Source: Tessaracoccus sp. MC1865 (lineage in GTDB: Bacteria; Actinomycetota; Actinomycetes; Propionibacteriales; Propionibacteriaceae). Taken from it: a DNA stretch of 64,000 nt. Shown piece after piece: positions 56,223 to 64,000 of this stretch. The notes under the pieces are model-generated. The model had not been told where the DNA came from and did no database searches. It was given only the letters and a program-made list of their open reading frames with translations. The DNA lies in NCBI RefSeq assembly GCF_017815535.1, contig NZ_CP072596.1, positions 1,054,001-1,118,000 of the forward strand, given 5' to 3'. Within the stretch, counting starts at the first letter, position 1. Each line of letters opens with the position of its first letter. Made by a program: the position numbers and the translations under genes.

Positions 56223-58058
56223 ATGGGACTTCGTGAAGAGATCATGTCGCTTTCGGCCGATTCGGTCGGCCAGATGCTGCGGCGGCGTGTGGCGGAGACG
56301 CCCGACAAGTTGGCGTTCATGTATCCCGACGGGAAGGCCGAGGGTCCCAACACCTGGAGCGCCCTCACCTGGCGCGAATCCAACGAGATCATCGACAAGC
56401 TCGGCGCGGGGCTCCTGGCCCGCGGGGTGAAGTACGAGGACCGGGTGGCGATCTGCTCCAGCACCCGCGTCGAATGGATCTTCATGGACCTCGCCATCGC
56501 CGTGGCCGCGGGGGCCACCACGACGGTGTATCCCAACACCGCCTCCGGCGACGTGCACTACATCGTCAGCGACTCCGGCTCCAGCGTCTTCGTGGCAGAG
56601 AACGCCGAACAGTTGGCCAAGGTGCTGGATACACCGGATTTCGCAGAGCAGATCCACACCATCGTCGTGATCGACGGCACCGGCGTCACGTTCGACGACC
56701 GCATCATCTCCTACGACAAGCTGATGGAACTGGGCGAGGCCCACCTCAAGGAGAAGCCCGACGCGCTGGACGAATCCATCGCCTCGACGAACCACGACAC
56801 CCTCTCCACACTGATCTACACCTCCGGCACCACCGGCCGCCCCAAGGGCGTGCGGCTCAACCACCTGTCCTGGGTGTACGAGGGGGCGGCCACCAAGTAC
56901 CTCGAGATCATCGGCCCAGACGAGCTGCAGTTCCTGTGGCTGCCGTTGAGCCACGTCTTCGGCAAGGCGCTGATCGCCGCGCAGCTGGACTACGGTTTCG
57001 CGTCCGCCGTCGACGGCCGCATCGACAAGATCGTCCAAGGCCTTGGAGAGGTGCACCCCACCTTCATGTGTGGTGCGCCGCGCATCTTCGAGAAGGTGCG
57101 CGCCGCCGTCCTCACCAGCAGCACCGGCGTCAAGGGGAAGATCGCGCGCTGGGCGTTCTCCGTGGGCTACCGCTCCATCGACGACCGGCTCGCCGGCCGA
57201 CCGCTCAAGGGTGCGCTCGCGGTGCAGTACAAGATCGCCGACAAGCTGGTGTTCTCCAAGCTGAAGGAACGCCTCGGCGGCCAGATGAAGTTCATGATCT
57301 CGGGCTCCGCGAAGCTCAGCCCGCAGATCCAGAAGTGGTTCTACGGCGCGGGCATCCTCATCGTGGAGGGCTACGGCGCGACGGAGACCAGCGCCATCGC
57401 CGCCGTCGACCTGCCGGCGGACCCGCACTTCGGCACCGTAGGCGCCATCGTCCCGGGCGTCGAGAGCAAGCTGGCTGACGACGGCGAGCTGCTGCTGCGC
57501 GGCCCCATCATCACCCCCGGCTACCACAACCTGCCGGACCAGACCGCTGAGGCGATCGACGACGACGGCTGGTACCACACCGGCGACATCGCTGAGATCG
57601 CCCCCACCGGCCACGTCAAGATCACGGACCGCAAGAAGGACCTGTTCAAGACCTCCGGCGGCAAGTTCGTGGCTCCGCAGAAGGTGGAGGGCGCCATCCA
57701 GGCGAACATCCCCTACGTGTCGCAGTCCATCGCGGTGGGCGAGGGGCGCAAGTACGTGGCCGCCCTCATCGTGCTGGACCCGGTGATGCTGCAGAAGTGG
57801 GCCGACAAGCGCGAACTCGGGAACCTCAGCTACGCCGAACTGTCGCAGCGACCGGAGATCCGGGCCTCCATCGAGAAGTGGATGAGCCGGGTCAACGAAC
57901 GGCTCGAGAAGTGGGAGACGGTGAAGCAGTTCGCCATCCTCGACCACGAGCTCACCGTCGAGAACGCCGGCGTCACGGCCAACATGAAGGTGCGCCGCGG
58001 CGCGGTCACCGACAAGTACGCCGATGTCGTCGACACGCTGTACCCGCGGGAGGACTGA
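56223..58058 (+). CDS. Long-chain acyl-CoA ligase (AMP-forming, FadD15-like)
   Basis: A 611-aa adenylate-forming enzyme that activates fatty acids with ATP and CoA. Motifs: STLIYTSGTTGRPKGVRL (P-loop), EGYGATETSA, DGWYHTGDIAEI (A5/A7 Asp), ITDRKKDLFKTSGGKFVAP and a C-terminal Lys in VTANMKVRR. This long form resembles mycobacterial FadD15. The ATG has AAAGGGA upstream. The thioesterase gene follows 4 nt after its stop. Confidence 0.92.
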   Translation: MGLREEIMSLSADSVGQMLRRRVAETPDKLAFMYPDGKAEGPNTWSALTWRESNEIIDKLGAGLLARGVKYEDRVAICSSTRVEWIFMDLAIAVAAGATTTVYPNTASGDVHYIVSDSGSSVFVAENAEQLAKVLDTPDFAEQIHTIVVIDGTGVTFDDRIISYDKLMELGEAHLKEKPDALDESIASTNHDTLSTLIYTSGTTGRPKGVRLNHLSWVYEGAATKYLEIIGPDELQFLWLPLSHVFGKALIAAQLDYGFASAVDGRIDKIVQGLGEVHPTFMCGAPRIFEKVRAAVLTSSTGVKGKIARWAFSVGYRSIDDRLAGRPLKGALAVQYKIADKLVFSKLKERLGGQMKFMISGSAKLSPQIQKWFYGAGILIVEGYGATETSAIAAVDLPADPHFGTVGAIVPGVESKLADDGELLLRGPIITPGYHNLPDQTAEAIDDDGWYHTGDIAEIAPTGHVKITDRKKDLFKTSGGKFVAPQKVEGAIQANIPYVSQSIAVGEGRKYVAALIVLDPVMLQKWADKRELGNLSYAELSQRPEIRASIEKWMSRVNERLEKWETVKQFAILDHELTVENAGVTANMKVRRGAVTDKYADVVDTLYPRED

Positions 58059-58062
58059 CCCC

Positions 58063-58959
58063 TTGTTCCGCTGGGAGTGCCCCCTGCGTTGGTCGGACAT
58101 GGATGCGCAGGGGCACATCAACAATGCCGTGATGGTCGACTACCTGCAGGAGGCGCGCGTCGTCTTCCTGCGTGGCGGGGCCGCCTCGGGATTGCTCGAC
58201 GAGGGCATCGTCGTGGTCAGCCACCAGGTGGAGTACCGCCGACCCATCCATTACGACGGCGCTCAGGTGGTCGTCGAGCTGGGGGTGTCACGGCTGGGGG
58301 CCTCGCGGGTGGAGCTCGCCTACGAGGTGTCCCAGGGCGGTGAGGCGGCCCTCGTGGCGCGCACGATGCTGTGCGCCTTCTGCTTCGACGAGCAACGGCC
58401 CATCCGGTTGAAGCCCGAGTACCGCGAGTTCTTCGACGCCCACCGCAAGGAGGTGGAGCCGCTGCGCGAGCTGAGGGCTCCGGCGCTGGAGGGCGCGGGG
58501 ACCCCGGTGTCGCTGCCGGTGCGCTGGACGGATCTGGACAGCTACGGGCACGTGAACAACGCGAAGGTCTACGACTACCTGCAGCAGGCGCGCATCGAGG
58601 CCACCACGCAGTGGGATCCGACGATGGCCCGGGCCGGCTCGGAGGGCGCAGAGCACATGTGGCTCGTCGCGCGGCAGGACGTCGACTACCTGGCGCAGCT
58701 CGAACACCGCCCGGAGCCGTACGAGGTGCGGGTCGCGCCCGTGCACCTGGGATCGTCGTCGATCGTGCTGGCCTCGGAGATCGTCGACCCGGCGACCGGC
58801 ACGGTGCACAACCGGGCGCGGACCATCCTGGTGGTGGCCGATCAGGCCCTGAACAAGACGACGCTGCCCGGGGCACTGCGGGCCAACCTGGAGAGGCGCC
58901 TGGTGCCTCAGCGCGCGGCCAACTCCGCCACCTCAGGGTCGGACAGCGGCGCGTTGTAG
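58063..58959 (+). CDS. Tandem hot-dog (4HBT) acyl-CoA thioesterase
   Basis: A 298-aa protein with two hot-dog domains in one chain, each bearing the 4HBT motif: RWSDMDAQGHINNA (about 8-21) and RWTDLDSYGHVNNA (about 155-168), both with the catalytic Asp. Double-domain forms act as acyl-CoA thioesterases. The TTG at 58063 begins 4 nt after the ligase stop, so acyl activation and release are encoded together. The last 52 nt overlap the convergent GH43 gene. Confidence 0.87.
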   Translation: MFRWECPLRWSDMDAQGHINNAVMVDYLQEARVVFLRGGAASGLLDEGIVVVSHQVEYRRPIHYDGAQVVVELGVSRLGASRVELAYEVSQGGEAALVARTMLCAFCFDEQRPIRLKPEYREFFDAHRKEVEPLRELRAPALEGAGTPVSLPVRWTDLDSYGHVNNAKVYDYLQQARIEATTQWDPTMARAGSEGAEHMWLVARQDVDYLAQLEHRPEPYEVRVAPVHLGSSSIVLASEIVDPATGTVHNRARTILVVADQALNKTTLPGALRANLERRLVPQRAANSATSGSDSGAL

Positions 58960-61265
58960 ACCCGGAGCTCATCCATCGCCCCGGAGTAGGGGGCATCCCA
59001 CCAGTTCACGCCCAGGCTGAAGACCCCGTCGGTGGTGGTGAGCACGTCCGGGAAGCCGGTGCCCTCGAACACCCGGGTGCCGTCCACCCAGGCCGTGAGC
59101 TTCCCGGAGTCGACGGTGAACGCCACGTGGGACCAGGCACCGACGGGCAGCTTCTGCCCGAAGCCGGCGTCGTACCAGGCCGAGCCGGACCAGATCATCG
59201 AGTCACCGCCCACGCCGCCGTGGCCGGACGGCAGCAGGCTCACCCAGGAGGTCTCGTCGCGCGCGGCGAAGAAGGTGGGGGTGAACTGCGTGGTCACGGT
59301 GGGCTTCAACCACAGGGACACCGACCAGGTGGGCCCGGAGACGAGGCCATCGGGGAGCCGCACGCCCGAGCCGCCGTCGAACATTGCAGCCTGGCCCTGT
59401 ACCCCCTCGCCGAACGTGATGCTGCCGCCAGGGGCACCGATCCGCGGGCCGCTCACCGTGCCTGCGGTCTGCCCGTCGGCGGCGTCGAGGTCGCCGTCGA
59501 AGGGGTAGCTCGCCACCAGCCCGCCCTCAACGCGGGCGGGCACCACGACGGTGAACTGCCGCGAGCCGGTGACGACGCCGTTGGTGACGGTGGCGGTCAA
59601 CTCCACCGTCGCGTCGGGCTCCCCGGCCGTGGGCCGGACGACCGAACCGTCAGCGGCGATGACCGACTCGTCCGAGCTGGTCCACACGATGGTCGACCCC
59701 TGGGTGCCGGCGGTCGGCAGAGCGAGGTCGCTGATGGCGGTGTCCGGCACCGTGAGGTCGGCCAGCACCCGCTCCACCGCCTCGTCCGGGCTCACCTGCA
59801 GCCGCCCAATGGCACCCAGTGCCGCCCCGTCGGGTGCCAGCGCGGTCCAGGTGGTGACCCATCGCCCCTGGTCAGGGTCGAACTGGCGGGCGACCTCCGC
59901 CACGTACGTGGTTCCGCCGAGCCGCAGGATGAGGCGGGACTGGCCGTCCCGCTCCCAGGTGCCGCTCATGGCGCCGGTGACCTGGCCCTGCTGCGTCAAC
60001 TCGATGGAGTCGGCCTGATGGATGTCGGTGTCGATGGTGCGCGGGGCGTGGTCCACCACCGCGTAGCTGCCGACGACGTCGTGCCTCTTGATGTCCCTGG
60101 CTGTGGTGCCTCCGTAGCGCAGCGGCGCGACGACCGGCCACCCGTCAACGTCGGTGTATATCTCGTGCACGCGGATCTGGTGCTCCTCCCCGCGGCCCGG
60201 GAAGCGCGTGTGGAAGGCCAGGAACTGCTGGCCGGTGGCCTCGTCGACGAACGGGGAACTGCCGCCGGGGGAGACGTACCCGAGGCCGCGTCCCACTCCG
60301 GGGTCGCCGGGCAGCCGCTGGAACTCGTGGTTGCCCAGCAACTTCACGGCTGACTCCTCGATGGAGGCATCGTCGAACAGCGGCTTGGCCGGGTCCGCCT
60401 TGACCTCGGCCATGTCGCGTCCCTCCGCGTCGAGGTACGGCCCGTCCGGGCTCGTGGCGCGGGCGACGCGGATGTTGTAACCGCCCGTCGAATCCAGCCC
60501 GCCGTAGGTGACGAACAGGGTGTAGAAGCCGGTGGCGGGGTCGTAGCTGACGGCAGGCCCCTCGATGCGGGCGTGGTTGCCGCCCCAGAGGTGCCTGCCG
60601 TACCCCTGGTCCGGCAGCGGGAAGCCGGTGGAGGGGTTCAGCTCGAGGATGAAGATGCCTCCTGAGAAGGAGCCGTAGACCATCCAGAGACGGCCGTCGG
60701 CATCGAAGAAGACATCCGGGTCGACGACATTGGGGTGGACCGTGGCGTCGTAGATGGTGCCGTCCTCGGAGGGCTGGCCCCACATGCCGGATTTCAGGAT
60801 GAGGCCGAGGTCCTCGTACGGGCCGGTGACCTCGTCGGCCACCGCGATGCCCATCGCGGAGCGGGGTGAGTCGCCGCGGCAGGCGTTGTAGTACATGTAG
60901 AAGCGGCCGTCGGCCAGTTGGATCACGTCCGGTGCCCACAGCGTTTCGGTTTCCGCCCAGGTGAGCGCCTCGGAGAGCTCGGCGGTGACGTCGTCGAACA
61001 ACGGATTCTCAGGGGTCACATCGGCGGCGATCTGCTCCCACTCGACCAGGTCCGTGCTCGAGGCCGCCTGGAGGTGGGATCCGAACACGTAATGCACACC
61101 GTCGACCTCGATGTGGTCGGGGTCGTGCACCGTGGCGTCCGCGAACGTCGGCGTGGGTGGCTGGGGTGCCTCGGGCGGCCGTGCCTCAGCGGGTGAGGCG
61201 GCGATCAGCGACACAGTGGCCACCACCGCCACGGAAATAGACAGGGGAGAGCGGAGAGACGACAT
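58908..61265 (-). CDS. Secreted GH43 arabinanase-type glycosidase with LamG domain
   Basis: A 785-aa exported enzyme. A signal peptide (about 1-28) precedes the five-bladed GH43 domain with base D48 (VHDPDH), modulator D182 (VVDPDVFF) and acid E235 (RIEGPAVSY). A C-terminal GH43-associated domain follows (about 390-490), then an Ig-like segment (about 500-580) and a LamG carbohydrate-binding domain (about 590-785). Likely endo-1,5-alpha-L-arabinanase or arabinoxylan-related. It is the last gene of the operon. Confidence 0.87.
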   Translation of the reverse strand: MSSLRSPLSISVAVVATVSLIAASPAEARPPEAPQPPTPTFADATVHDPDHIEVDGVHYVFGSHLQAASSTDLVEWEQIAADVTPENPLFDDVTAELSEALTWAETETLWAPDVIQLADGRFYMYYNACRGDSPRSAMGIAVADEVTGPYEDLGLILKSGMWGQPSEDGTIYDATVHPNVVDPDVFFDADGRLWMVYGSFSGGIFILELNPSTGFPLPDQGYGRHLWGGNHARIEGPAVSYDPATGFYTLFVTYGGLDSTGGYNIRVARATSPDGPYLDAEGRDMAEVKADPAKPLFDDASIEESAVKLLGNHEFQRLPGDPGVGRGLGYVSPGGSSPFVDEATGQQFLAFHTRFPGRGEEHQIRVHEIYTDVDGWPVVAPLRYGGTTARDIKRHDVVGSYAVVDHAPRTIDTDIHQADSIELTQQGQVTGAMSGTWERDGQSRLILRLGGTTYVAEVARQFDPDQGRWVTTWTALAPDGAALGAIGRLQVSPDEAVERVLADLTVPDTAISDLALPTAGTQGSTIVWTSSDESVIAADGSVVRPTAGEPDATVELTATVTNGVVTGSRQFTVVVPARVEGGLVASYPFDGDLDAADGQTAGTVSGPRIGAPGGSITFGEGVQGQAAMFDGGSGVRLPDGLVSGPTWSVSLWLKPTVTTQFTPTFFAARDETSWVSLLPSGHGGVGGDSMIWSGSAWYDAGFGQKLPVGAWSHVAFTVDSGKLTAWVDGTRVFEGTGFPDVLTTTDGVFSLGVNWWDAPYSGAMDELRVYNAPLSDPEVAELAAR

Positions 61266-61285
61266 TGTTGCTCCTCAGGTGGGTA

Positions 61286-62797
61286 TCAGGTCAGGGACAG
61301 GGTGACGAAGGAGTGGGGCGGCAGTTCGACCTCGAGGACGCCGTCGGACGGGAGACCGACCTCGAACGACGACGGGGACACCGCGTCGGGCACGTCGGGG
61401 CTGTTGTGGTCACTGATCGACGGGGCGGTCAGGACCCGGCCCGTCACCGCTGTGACGGGACGGCCGCGCAGGGCGAGCCGCACCGTGGTGGCGGCCTCGA
61501 GATCGATGTTGCTCAGGGAGACCAGCGCCGCGCCGTCCTTGGTGGAGGCCGATGCCGAAACCATCGGCACGGTGGCTTTGCCAACCTCGCGGGTGCTGAC
61601 CGGCTCGCCGATCCAGGACACTGCGAGCGAGTCCGCGTCGTGATGCCCCTTGTTCATCTCGAACACGTGGTAGGTGGGGGTCTTGACCAGGCGGTCGCCG
61701 TCGGTGTGGAGGACGGCCTGCAGGACGTTGAGCACCTGGGCGATGTTGGCCATGACCAGGCGGTCGGCGTGGCGGTGGAAGGAGTCGAAGTGTACTGCTG
61801 CCACCAGCGCGTCGCGCATGGTGTTCTGCTGGAACAGGAAGCCGGGATTGGTGCCGGGTTCGGCTGCGAACCAGGTGCCCCACTCGTCCAGCACGAGGCC
61901 GATCCGCTTGCCGGGATCGTAGGCGTCCATGATGGTGCCGTGCCGCGTGAGGAGTTCCTCTATCCGGAACGCCGAGCGCATGGTGTCGTAGTAGACGTCC
62001 GTGCTGAACTCGGTGGCGCTGTAGGTGGGCGGCCATTCGCCCGGGTACGTGTAGTAGTGCAGCGAGATGGCGTCGAAGAAATGACGGGGGTTGCAGCCGC
62101 AGCCCAGGTCGCCGAGGGTCTTCATCAGCGTCTCGGTCCAGTGGTAGTCGTCCACGTTGGCGCCGCCGGCGATCTTGTAGAGCTTGTTGCCGTCGTGTTC
62201 GCGGCAGTAGGTCGAGTACTGGCGGGCCAGGTCGGCGTAGTACTCGGCGCGCATGTTGCCGCCGCAACCCCAGGACTCGTTGCCCACGCCCCAGAAGGGG
62301 ATGCGCCACGGTTCGTCGCGCCCGTTCTTGCGGCGCAACTTCGACATCGGGGCGTCGCCGGAGCGGGTGAGGTACTCCACCCAGTCAGCCATCTCCTGCA
62401 CGGTGCCGGAACCGACGTTGCCGCAGATGTACGGCTCGGTGCCCAGTTGGTCGCACAGGTCCATGAACTCGTGGGTGCCGAAGGAGTTGTCCTCCACCAC
62501 GTTGCCCCAGTGGGTGTTGACCACGGTGGGGCGCTGGTCCCGGGGGCCGACGCCGTCGCGCCAGTGGTACTCGTCGGCGAAGCAGCCGCCGGGCCACCGG
62601 AGATTGGGGATGTCCAGGGCCTTCAGCGCCTCCACCACATCCGTGCGCATGCCACGGGTGTGGGGGATCTGGGAATCGTCGCCGACGAAGATCCCCTCGT
62701 AGATGCAGTGGCCGAGGTGCTCGGCGAAGTGCCCGTAGAGGTGTCGGCTGATCCTGGGGCCGGGGACGTCGAGGTTGATGACGGCGGTGGTGAGCAT
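61286..62797 (-). CDS. Alpha-L-arabinofuranosidase (GH51, intracellular)
   Basis: A 503-aa cytosolic enzyme with no signal peptide, which removes terminal arabinofuranose from imported arabino-oligosaccharides. GH51 landmarks: [20 protein letters not shown], acid/base E174 in [21 protein letters not shown] and nucleophile E305 in [10 protein letters not shown]. The ATG at 62797 follows AAGGAGA. Eight nt separate it from the upstream GH43 lipoprotein gene. Confidence 0.93.
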   Translation of the reverse strand: MLTTAVINLDVPGPRISRHLYGHFAEHLGHCIYEGIFVGDDSQIPHTRGMRTDVVEALKALDIPNLRWPGGCFADEYHWRDGVGPRDQRPTVVNTHWGNVVEDNSFGTHEFMDLCDQLGTEPYICGNVGSGTVQEMADWVEYLTRSGDAPMSKLRRKNGRDEPWRIPFWGVGNESWGCGGNMRAEYYADLARQYSTYCREHDGNKLYKIAGGANVDDYHWTETLMKTLGDLGCGCNPRHFFDAISLHYYTYPGEWPPTYSATEFSTDVYYDTMRSAFRIEELLTRHGTIMDAYDPGKRIGLVLDEWGTWFAAEPGTNPGFLFQQNTMRDALVAAVHFDSFHRHADRLVMANIAQVLNVLQAVLHTDGDRLVKTPTYHVFEMNKGHHDADSLAVSWIGEPVSTREVGKATVPMVSASASTKDGAALVSLSNIDLEAATTVRLALRGRPVTAVTGRVLTAPSISDHNSPDVPDAVSPSSFEVGLPSDGVLEVELPPHSFVTLSLT

Positions 62798-62805
62798 GGG
62801 TCTCC

Positions 62806-63813
62806 TTACTTCGTGGTCTCGGACTCGGTCCGGAGGATCGGCCAGCCGTCGCGCCAACCGAAGGTGCGGATGGCCAGCTGGAAGTCGCCGCCGAGGTCGG
62901 CGTCGTAGTAGTGGTAGGCGATGTGGTCGCCCGAGACGGACTGGCCGCCGGGGCCGATGCGGTTGTCGACGATTTCGAGCAGCAGCGTGCCGCCGCCCTC
63001 TGCGAGATCGACCCCCTCCGCGTCCAGGTAAGGCCCCTCGGGTGACCTGGCGCGCCCGACGTTGATGTTGTAGCTGCTGGCCGTACCCCGGCAGCACGAG
63101 TCGAACGAGACGAACAGGTAGTACCAGCCGTCGCGGTACAGCAGCGCCGGCGCCTCGATGGCGTTGGTGGCGGTCTGGCGACTGGCAATGGTCACCGGTT
63201 CGGCTCCCTCCGCGACCGTGCCGGAGGGGAGATCCAGCGGCACCAACTGGATGCCGCCCCAGAACGACCCGAACGCCATCCAGCCCTGGCCCTCCTGGTC
63301 GACGAGCACGGCCGGGTCGATGGCGTTGTAGTCCTTGGATCCGTCGGACGAGACCACCTCGCCCCGGTCGGTCCAGCCCGTCGACGGATCCTCGGCATCG
63401 AGCTCCTCGTTGGTCATCAGGCCGATGGCCGACGTGTTGGAGCCGAACGTGGAGGCGGAGTAGTAGAGGTACCAGGTGCCCTCGTGCTCCACCACCTCTG
63501 GAGCCCAGAAGTTCTCCACGCCGGCGATCTTCTCGACGGCCCACTGGGGCGCCGTGTCGGGCCCCCACGCCTCACCGGCGTAGCGCCATTCACGCCCGTC
63601 AGCGGAGGTGCGGACCTGGATGGCGCCTTGGGCGACGCGGGGGTCGCCGGTGGAGAACACGAACCACGGGTGGTCGTCGTTGCCGACGACGAGGCCCGGA
63701 TCGTGTGTGCGGAGGTCACCCGACACGTCGAGTTCCTCCGCCACGGGGGAGCCCGCCTGACAGCCTGCCACCAGGAGGGCAGCCACCACGCCCGCGACCC
63801 ACCTGACGGTCAT
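62806..63813 (-). CDS. GH43 arabinanase lipoprotein
   Basis: A 335-aa GH43 enzyme anchored outside the cell by a lipobox (LVAGC, C18). The catalytic triad is D38 (THDPGLV), D166 (NAIDPAVL) and E220 ([10 protein letters not shown]), with the FWAPEVVEH strand. It most resembles arabinan endo-1,5-alpha-L-arabinosidases. The ATG at 63813 overlaps the upstream gene's stop by 4 nt. It would cut arabinan at the surface for the GH51 enzyme to finish. Confidence 0.9.
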   Translation of the reverse strand: MTVRWVAGVVAALLVAGCQAGSPVAEELDVSGDLRTHDPGLVVGNDDHPWFVFSTGDPRVAQGAIQVRTSADGREWRYAGEAWGPDTAPQWAVEKIAGVENFWAPEVVEHEGTWYLYYSASTFGSNTSAIGLMTNEELDAEDPSTGWTDRGEVVSSDGSKDYNAIDPAVLVDQEGQGWMAFGSFWGGIQLVPLDLPSGTVAEGAEPVTIASRQTATNAIEAPALLYRDGWYYLFVSFDSCCRGTASSYNINVGRARSPEGPYLDAEGVDLAEGGGTLLLEIVDNRIGPGGQSVSGDHIAYHYYDADLGGDFQLAIRTFGWRDGWPILRTESETTK

Positions 63814-64000
63814 CCGGCGAACCTCACCATCGTCCAGGAGATCGGCGGAAGTGAGATCTCCAGGGAGCCGTCGGTCAGCGTGGCGCTCTCGTTCGGGCGC
63901 GGTGCCACGGTGGTGTCGTCGTCAACGCCGGCCTGCCACCGGGGGTCGGTGTGGTGCAGGGTGACGGCCTCGGTCAGGGACACGCCTGCGGGGACATCGA
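63810..64000 (-). CDS. C-terminal end of a probable alpha-L-arabinofuranosidase (cut by the window edge)
   Basis: Only the last 62 residues are visible. They end in [19 protein letters not shown], the beta-sandwich ending usual for GH51-type arabinofuranosidases, preceded by an APRPNES segment. The gene is the upstream member of the arabinan operon, overlapping the GH43 lipoprotein start by 4 nt. The catalytic part lies beyond the window, so the family is a probable call. Confidence 0.6.
   Translation of the reverse strand, partial: DVPAGVSLTEAVTLHHTDPRWQAGVDDDTTVAPRPNESATLTDGSLEISLPPISWTMVRFAG

Overview
This window is very GC-rich, and GTG starts, 4-nt start/stop overlaps and likely leaderless promoters (a TAnnnT box 6-8 nt before the start codon) are common. 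Gene content and order point to an actinobacterium, most likely in the Propionibacteriales/Propionibacteriaceae; that family placement is inference. The contents are chromosomal: four tRNA genes and many housekeeping genes. I see no rRNA, CRISPR array, insertion sequence, phage or plasmid replication gene.

Layout. (1) 1-8.1 kb, + strand: DUF2017, tyrosine phenol-lyase (tpl), glutamate racemase, a 39-aa zinc-ribbon-like peptide, RNase PH, XTP/dITP pyrophosphatase, thymidylate synthase, a DUF1707-like membrane protein, dihydrofolate reductase and DNA polymerase IV. (2) 8.1-13.9 kb: a VOC protein, a DUF2254 membrane protein, ThpR-like 2'-5' RNA ligase, tRNA-Leu and a glutamate-type ABC transporter operon (gluABCD order). 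(3) 14.0-17.9 kb: a four-gene operon with start/stop overlaps that joins a GAF-SpoIIE phosphatase, a cellulose-synthase-like glycosyltransferase, a STAS protein and an RsbW-type kinase. (4) 18.0-19.9 kb: YigZ, Bcp, DUF3618 and a GroES-like protein.

(5) 19.9-29.9 kb holds the most interesting locus, a carotenoid cluster: cytochrome P450, crtYc, crtYd, crtT-like and crtU on +, then crtB, crtI and a fused idi-crtE on -. The divergent carH/litR-like gene encodes a MerR-type B12-dependent photoreceptor and is followed by a TspO-like membrane protein. The enzymes predict IPP/DMAPP to GGPP, phytoene, lycopene, a cyclised carotene and then an aromatic (isorenieratene-type) carotenoid, possibly hydroxylated by the P450. 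Four sites built from 11-nt direct repeats (TTnGACAAACn then TTnnACAnnnn) lie on the promoters of crtYc, idi-crtE, carH and the tspO-like gene. They read as the operators of a light- and cobalamin-controlled regulon.

(6) 29.8-33.6 kb: exonuclease III family, HIT protein, Ser/Thr kinase, DUF2249 and an unrecognised membrane-anchored protein. (7) 34-45.5 kb: secreted esterase, tRNA-Lys, thioredoxin, topoisomerase IB, isochorismatase-family hydrolase, NAD synthetase, UPF0126/TRIC-like protein, DUF1801, SRPBCC, tRNA-His, oligoribonuclease, tRNA-Arg, DUF1697, metallophosphoesterase, a 2'-5' RNA ligase-like protein and a PrsW-type protease. (8) 45.5-58.9 kb: two tandem dynamin-like GTPases coupled to prsW, EttA, a small membrane protein, a SigE-family sigma factor with a membrane-anchored partner, an FAD/Fe-S dehydrogenase, MarR, a long-chain acyl-CoA ligase and a tandem hot-dog thioesterase. 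(9) 58.9-64 kb, - strand: an arabinan-use operon (GH43-LamG, GH51, lipoprotein GH43 and the C-terminal end of another probable arabinofuranosidase cut by the window edge).
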